DNA from: SCTD01 sp036675425
GTDB taxonomy: Bacteria > Actinomycetota > Actinomycetes > Mycobacteriales > SCTD01
Assembly (NCBI GenBank): GCA_036675425.1
Contig: JAKFFB010000176.1
Coordinates: 1 to 30,509, forward strand
Direction of reading: 5' to 3'
DNA: 30,509 nt
In this document: positions 29,319 to 30,509 of the stretch, piece after piece
Layout: each line of letters starts with the position of its first letter
Numbering within the stretch: position 1 is the first letter of the stretch
Program-made: the position numbers and the translations under genes
The notes under the pieces: generated by a model
Databases searched by the model: none
Told to the model about the DNA's origin: nothing
What the model saw: the letters and a program-made list of their open reading frames with translations, nothing else

Positions 29319-29359
29319 GATCTTGCGCGCCATGGCGTTGGTCCCCTGGCCGGACCGCT

Positions 29360-29390
29360 GCTTCCCCGATCGGGCTGTGGGTGGGGAAGC
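29360..29390. repeat. small hairpin GCTTCCCC/GGGGAAGC
   Basis: A perfect 8-bp stem with a 15-nt loop lies about 57 nt before the AbiEi/DUF559 start codon. It could be a terminator or an operator; nothing in the sequence decides. Confidence 0.45.
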
Positions 29391-29446
29391 GCCCTCCACA
29401 GAGCTGTCCAGTGCGCTGACGCCGGCTTGAGGCTGCGGCCAGGGTC

Positions 29447-30355
29447 GTGCCCGTGGAGGAGGTCGAGCAGCTGCTGGCGCGCCAGGGCGGCATCGCGCGT
29501 CGCCGCGACGTGCTGAAGGCGGGGGTGTCCCGGCGGCAGCTCGCCCGGCTGGTGCGCGAGGGGCGGCTGAGGCTGCTCACGCCGCACCTGGTGTCCAACG
29601 TGGCCGAACCGGCTCCGGGCGAGACGTTGGTCGCAGACGTGGTGGCGTTGGACGCGACCGTCAGCCACGGCTCCGCAGCCCTGCTCTGGGGGATGGAGCT
29701 CGTCACCACACCGGAGGGACGGTCGGTGACCGTCGGGCGGGACCGCTCCCGCCTGACGCGCCAGGCTGTGACCATCCACCGTCGCGACCTCGGACCCGAC
29801 GAGCGGGTCTTCCGCGACGGCGTCTGGGTCACGTCCGCGCTCAGGACGGTGCTGGACCTCTGCCGCTCGCTGCCTCTGGCGGAGGCGGTCGCGGTCACCG
29901 ACTCCGCCCTGCGACACGGCCTGGTGACGGTCGAGGAGCTGACCGCAGCTCTCGTCGAGCTTCCCGCGGGAAGGGGACGGCCGCGCATCGCGCGAGTGCT
30001 CCGGCTCGTCGACCCGGCGAGCGGCTCGGTGCTCGAGTCGCTCTGCCGCGTGCTGCTCGTGCAGGCGGGCCTCGGACCGGAGGAGTCGCAGCTGGTGATC
30101 CGCTCGGTGCGGGGGCGGGTCCTGGGCAGGGTCGACTTCGCCTGGCCGTCGGCCCGACTCGTGGTCGAGACCGACGGGTTCGCCTTCCACGCCGACCGGA
30201 CGAGCTACCGCAACGACCGGCGGCGGACCAACGACCTGGTGCTGGCCGGCTGGCGGGTGCTGCGCTTCAGCTGGGAGGACGTGGTGCACCACCCCGACGA
30301 GGTGGTCGCGGCGGTCCGGGCAGCGCTGGAGCGCGCTGATTCGCACACGGCCTGA
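29447..30355 (+). CDS. AbiEi-like antitoxin-domain/DUF559 nuclease-fold protein
   Basis: This 302-aa protein starts with an AbiEi-type winged helix (about 1-45: EEVEQLLARQGGIARRRDVLKAGVSRRQLARLVREGRLRLL, seen as three helices). A middle region typical of these proteins follows (VSHGSAALLWGMEL, RRDLGPDERVFRDGVWVTSALRTVLDL). The C-terminus is a DUF559/Vsr-like PD-(D/E)xK domain: GRVDFAWPSARLVVETDGFAFH, RRRTNDLVLAGWRVLRFSWEDV. The Asp and Glu-x-Asp of the nuclease core are present. Such genes are usually orphans in actinobacteria, and no AbiEii-type toxin gene adjoins it. GTG 29447 is used; GTG 29453 is equally possible. Its last 16 bases lie inside the left arm of the 30340-30424 palindrome. 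Confidence 0.88.
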   Translation: MPVEEVEQLLARQGGIARRRDVLKAGVSRRQLARLVREGRLRLLTPHLVSNVAEPAPGETLVADVVALDATVSHGSAALLWGMELVTTPEGRSVTVGRDRSRLTRQAVTIHRRDLGPDERVFRDGVWVTSALRTVLDLCRSLPLAEAVAVTDSALRHGLVTVEELTAALVELPAGRGRPRIARVLRLVDPASGSVLESLCRVLLVQAGLGPEESQLVIRSVRGRVLGRVDFAWPSARLVVETDGFAFHADRTSYRNDRRRTNDLVLAGWRVLRFSWEDVVHHPDEVVAAVRAALERADSHTA

Positions 30356-30424
30356 TCGCGGACGGGCACATCGGAGGCTCGGCCGCGCGCAGGAGTCGCC
30401 GGACGTGATCAGGTCGTGTGTGAA
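30340..30424. terminator. imperfect inverted repeat spanning the stop codon, possible terminator
   Basis: Arms 30340-30357 and 30407-30424 pair at 16 of 18 positions, and both mismatches become G-U pairs in RNA read on the plus strand. The left arm includes the TGA stop of the AbiEi/DUF559 gene. The arm sequence (CACACGACCTGATC core) matches the repeat at 29239-29318. It separates this gene from a convergent truncated gene. Confidence 0.5.
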
Positions 30425-30464
30425 CAAGCCCGCCAGTCAGCGTCCCGCGCCGACCGCGCCGGGG

Positions 30465-30509
30465 TCAGGCGCGGCGGCGGACGGCCCAGGCGGCGCCCAG
30501 CAGCAGGGG
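30465..30509 (-). CDS. C-terminal end of a membrane or surface protein (5' truncated)
   Basis: Fourteen residues and a stop are visible on the minus strand: PLLLGAAWAVRRRA. A hydrophobic run followed by an Arg-rich tail is what is seen at the end of LPxTG or tail-anchored proteins, such as the two others in this window. The rest is outside the window, so this call rests on composition and on the stop position only. Confidence 0.4.
   Translation of the reverse strand, partial: PLLLGAAWAVRRRA

Larger units (their letters stand above)
29143..29446. other. intergenic region between crtB and the AbiEi/DUF559 gene
   Basis: About 300 nt without a supportable gene. It holds an imperfect long-loop inverted repeat (29239-29318) and a small hairpin (29360-29390). 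Short open frames on both strands here have no recognisable domain and no ribosome site. No clear promoter was identified for either divergent gene. Confidence 0.6.

Noticed and set aside
29139..29399. Minus-strand 86-aa open frame upstream of crtB
   Set aside because: No domain, no ribosome binding site, composition of a random high-GC frame, and it runs through an inverted repeat.
29447..30355. Complete type IV toxin-antitoxin pair
   Set aside because: Only the antitoxin-like winged helix fused to a nuclease-fold domain is present. No nucleotidyltransferase (AbiEii) gene lies next to it.

Overview
The window is high-GC DNA with GTG and ATG starts, tight 1-8 nt overlaps between co-directional genes, TANNNT-type leaderless starts, PASTA kinase/Rv2175c-type genes and a heterodimeric CrtYc/CrtYd lycopene cyclase. 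Together these point to a chromosomal segment of an actinobacterium. I cannot name the genus. Gene content is mostly metabolic. I see no tRNA, rRNA, CRISPR array, transposase or phage gene.

Layout. At 1-102 is the tail of a surface protein with an LPxTG-like anchor, convergent with a type I-beta DAHP synthase (92-1120, minus). A leaderless sulfite-oxidase-fold molybdopterin enzyme (1205-1840) runs into a 21-bp-stem bidirectional terminator shared with a minus-strand group: a LysM/SLT cell-wall hydrolase, a four-PASTA PknL-like Ser/Thr kinase, and endonuclease IV. The divergent gap 5637-6122 holds a promoter with a palindrome in its spacer, a nested array of palindromic repeats, and a TPP riboswitch driving thiG-thiH. 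Thiamine genes continue 17 kb away (thiS-thiE at 24.8-25.6 kb).

From 8.0 to 20.5 kb lies the most unusual part: a membrane-anchored Liv-type substrate-binding protein, then a TetR regulator heading an 11-kb run of ten genes that are overlapping or abutting (TetR, MFS_2 symporter, S1P-lyase-like PLP enzyme, second anchored binding protein, fused LivH-LivM permease, LivG, LivF with a ribbon-helix-helix-like tail, a large exported membrane-anchored protein, a zinc-ribbon membrane microprotein, and a D-threonine-aldolase-like PLP enzyme), closed by a hairpin. I read this as one inducible uptake-and-cleavage system for an unknown, possibly beta-hydroxy-amino, compound.

Beyond it come an L-gulono-lactone dehydrogenase-like flavoenzyme (minus), two tandem Gfo/Idh/MocA oxidoreductases (the first with an N-terminal ThuA-like domain), and a tightly coupled operon Rv2175c-like/thiS/thiE/crtYc/crtYd. 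On the minus strand follow a small membrane protein, an LPxTG-anchored BNR-repeat protein and phytoene synthase crtB. A lone AbiEi-like/DUF559 nuclease-fold gene flanked by two related imperfect palindromes and a truncated membrane-tail gene end the window.
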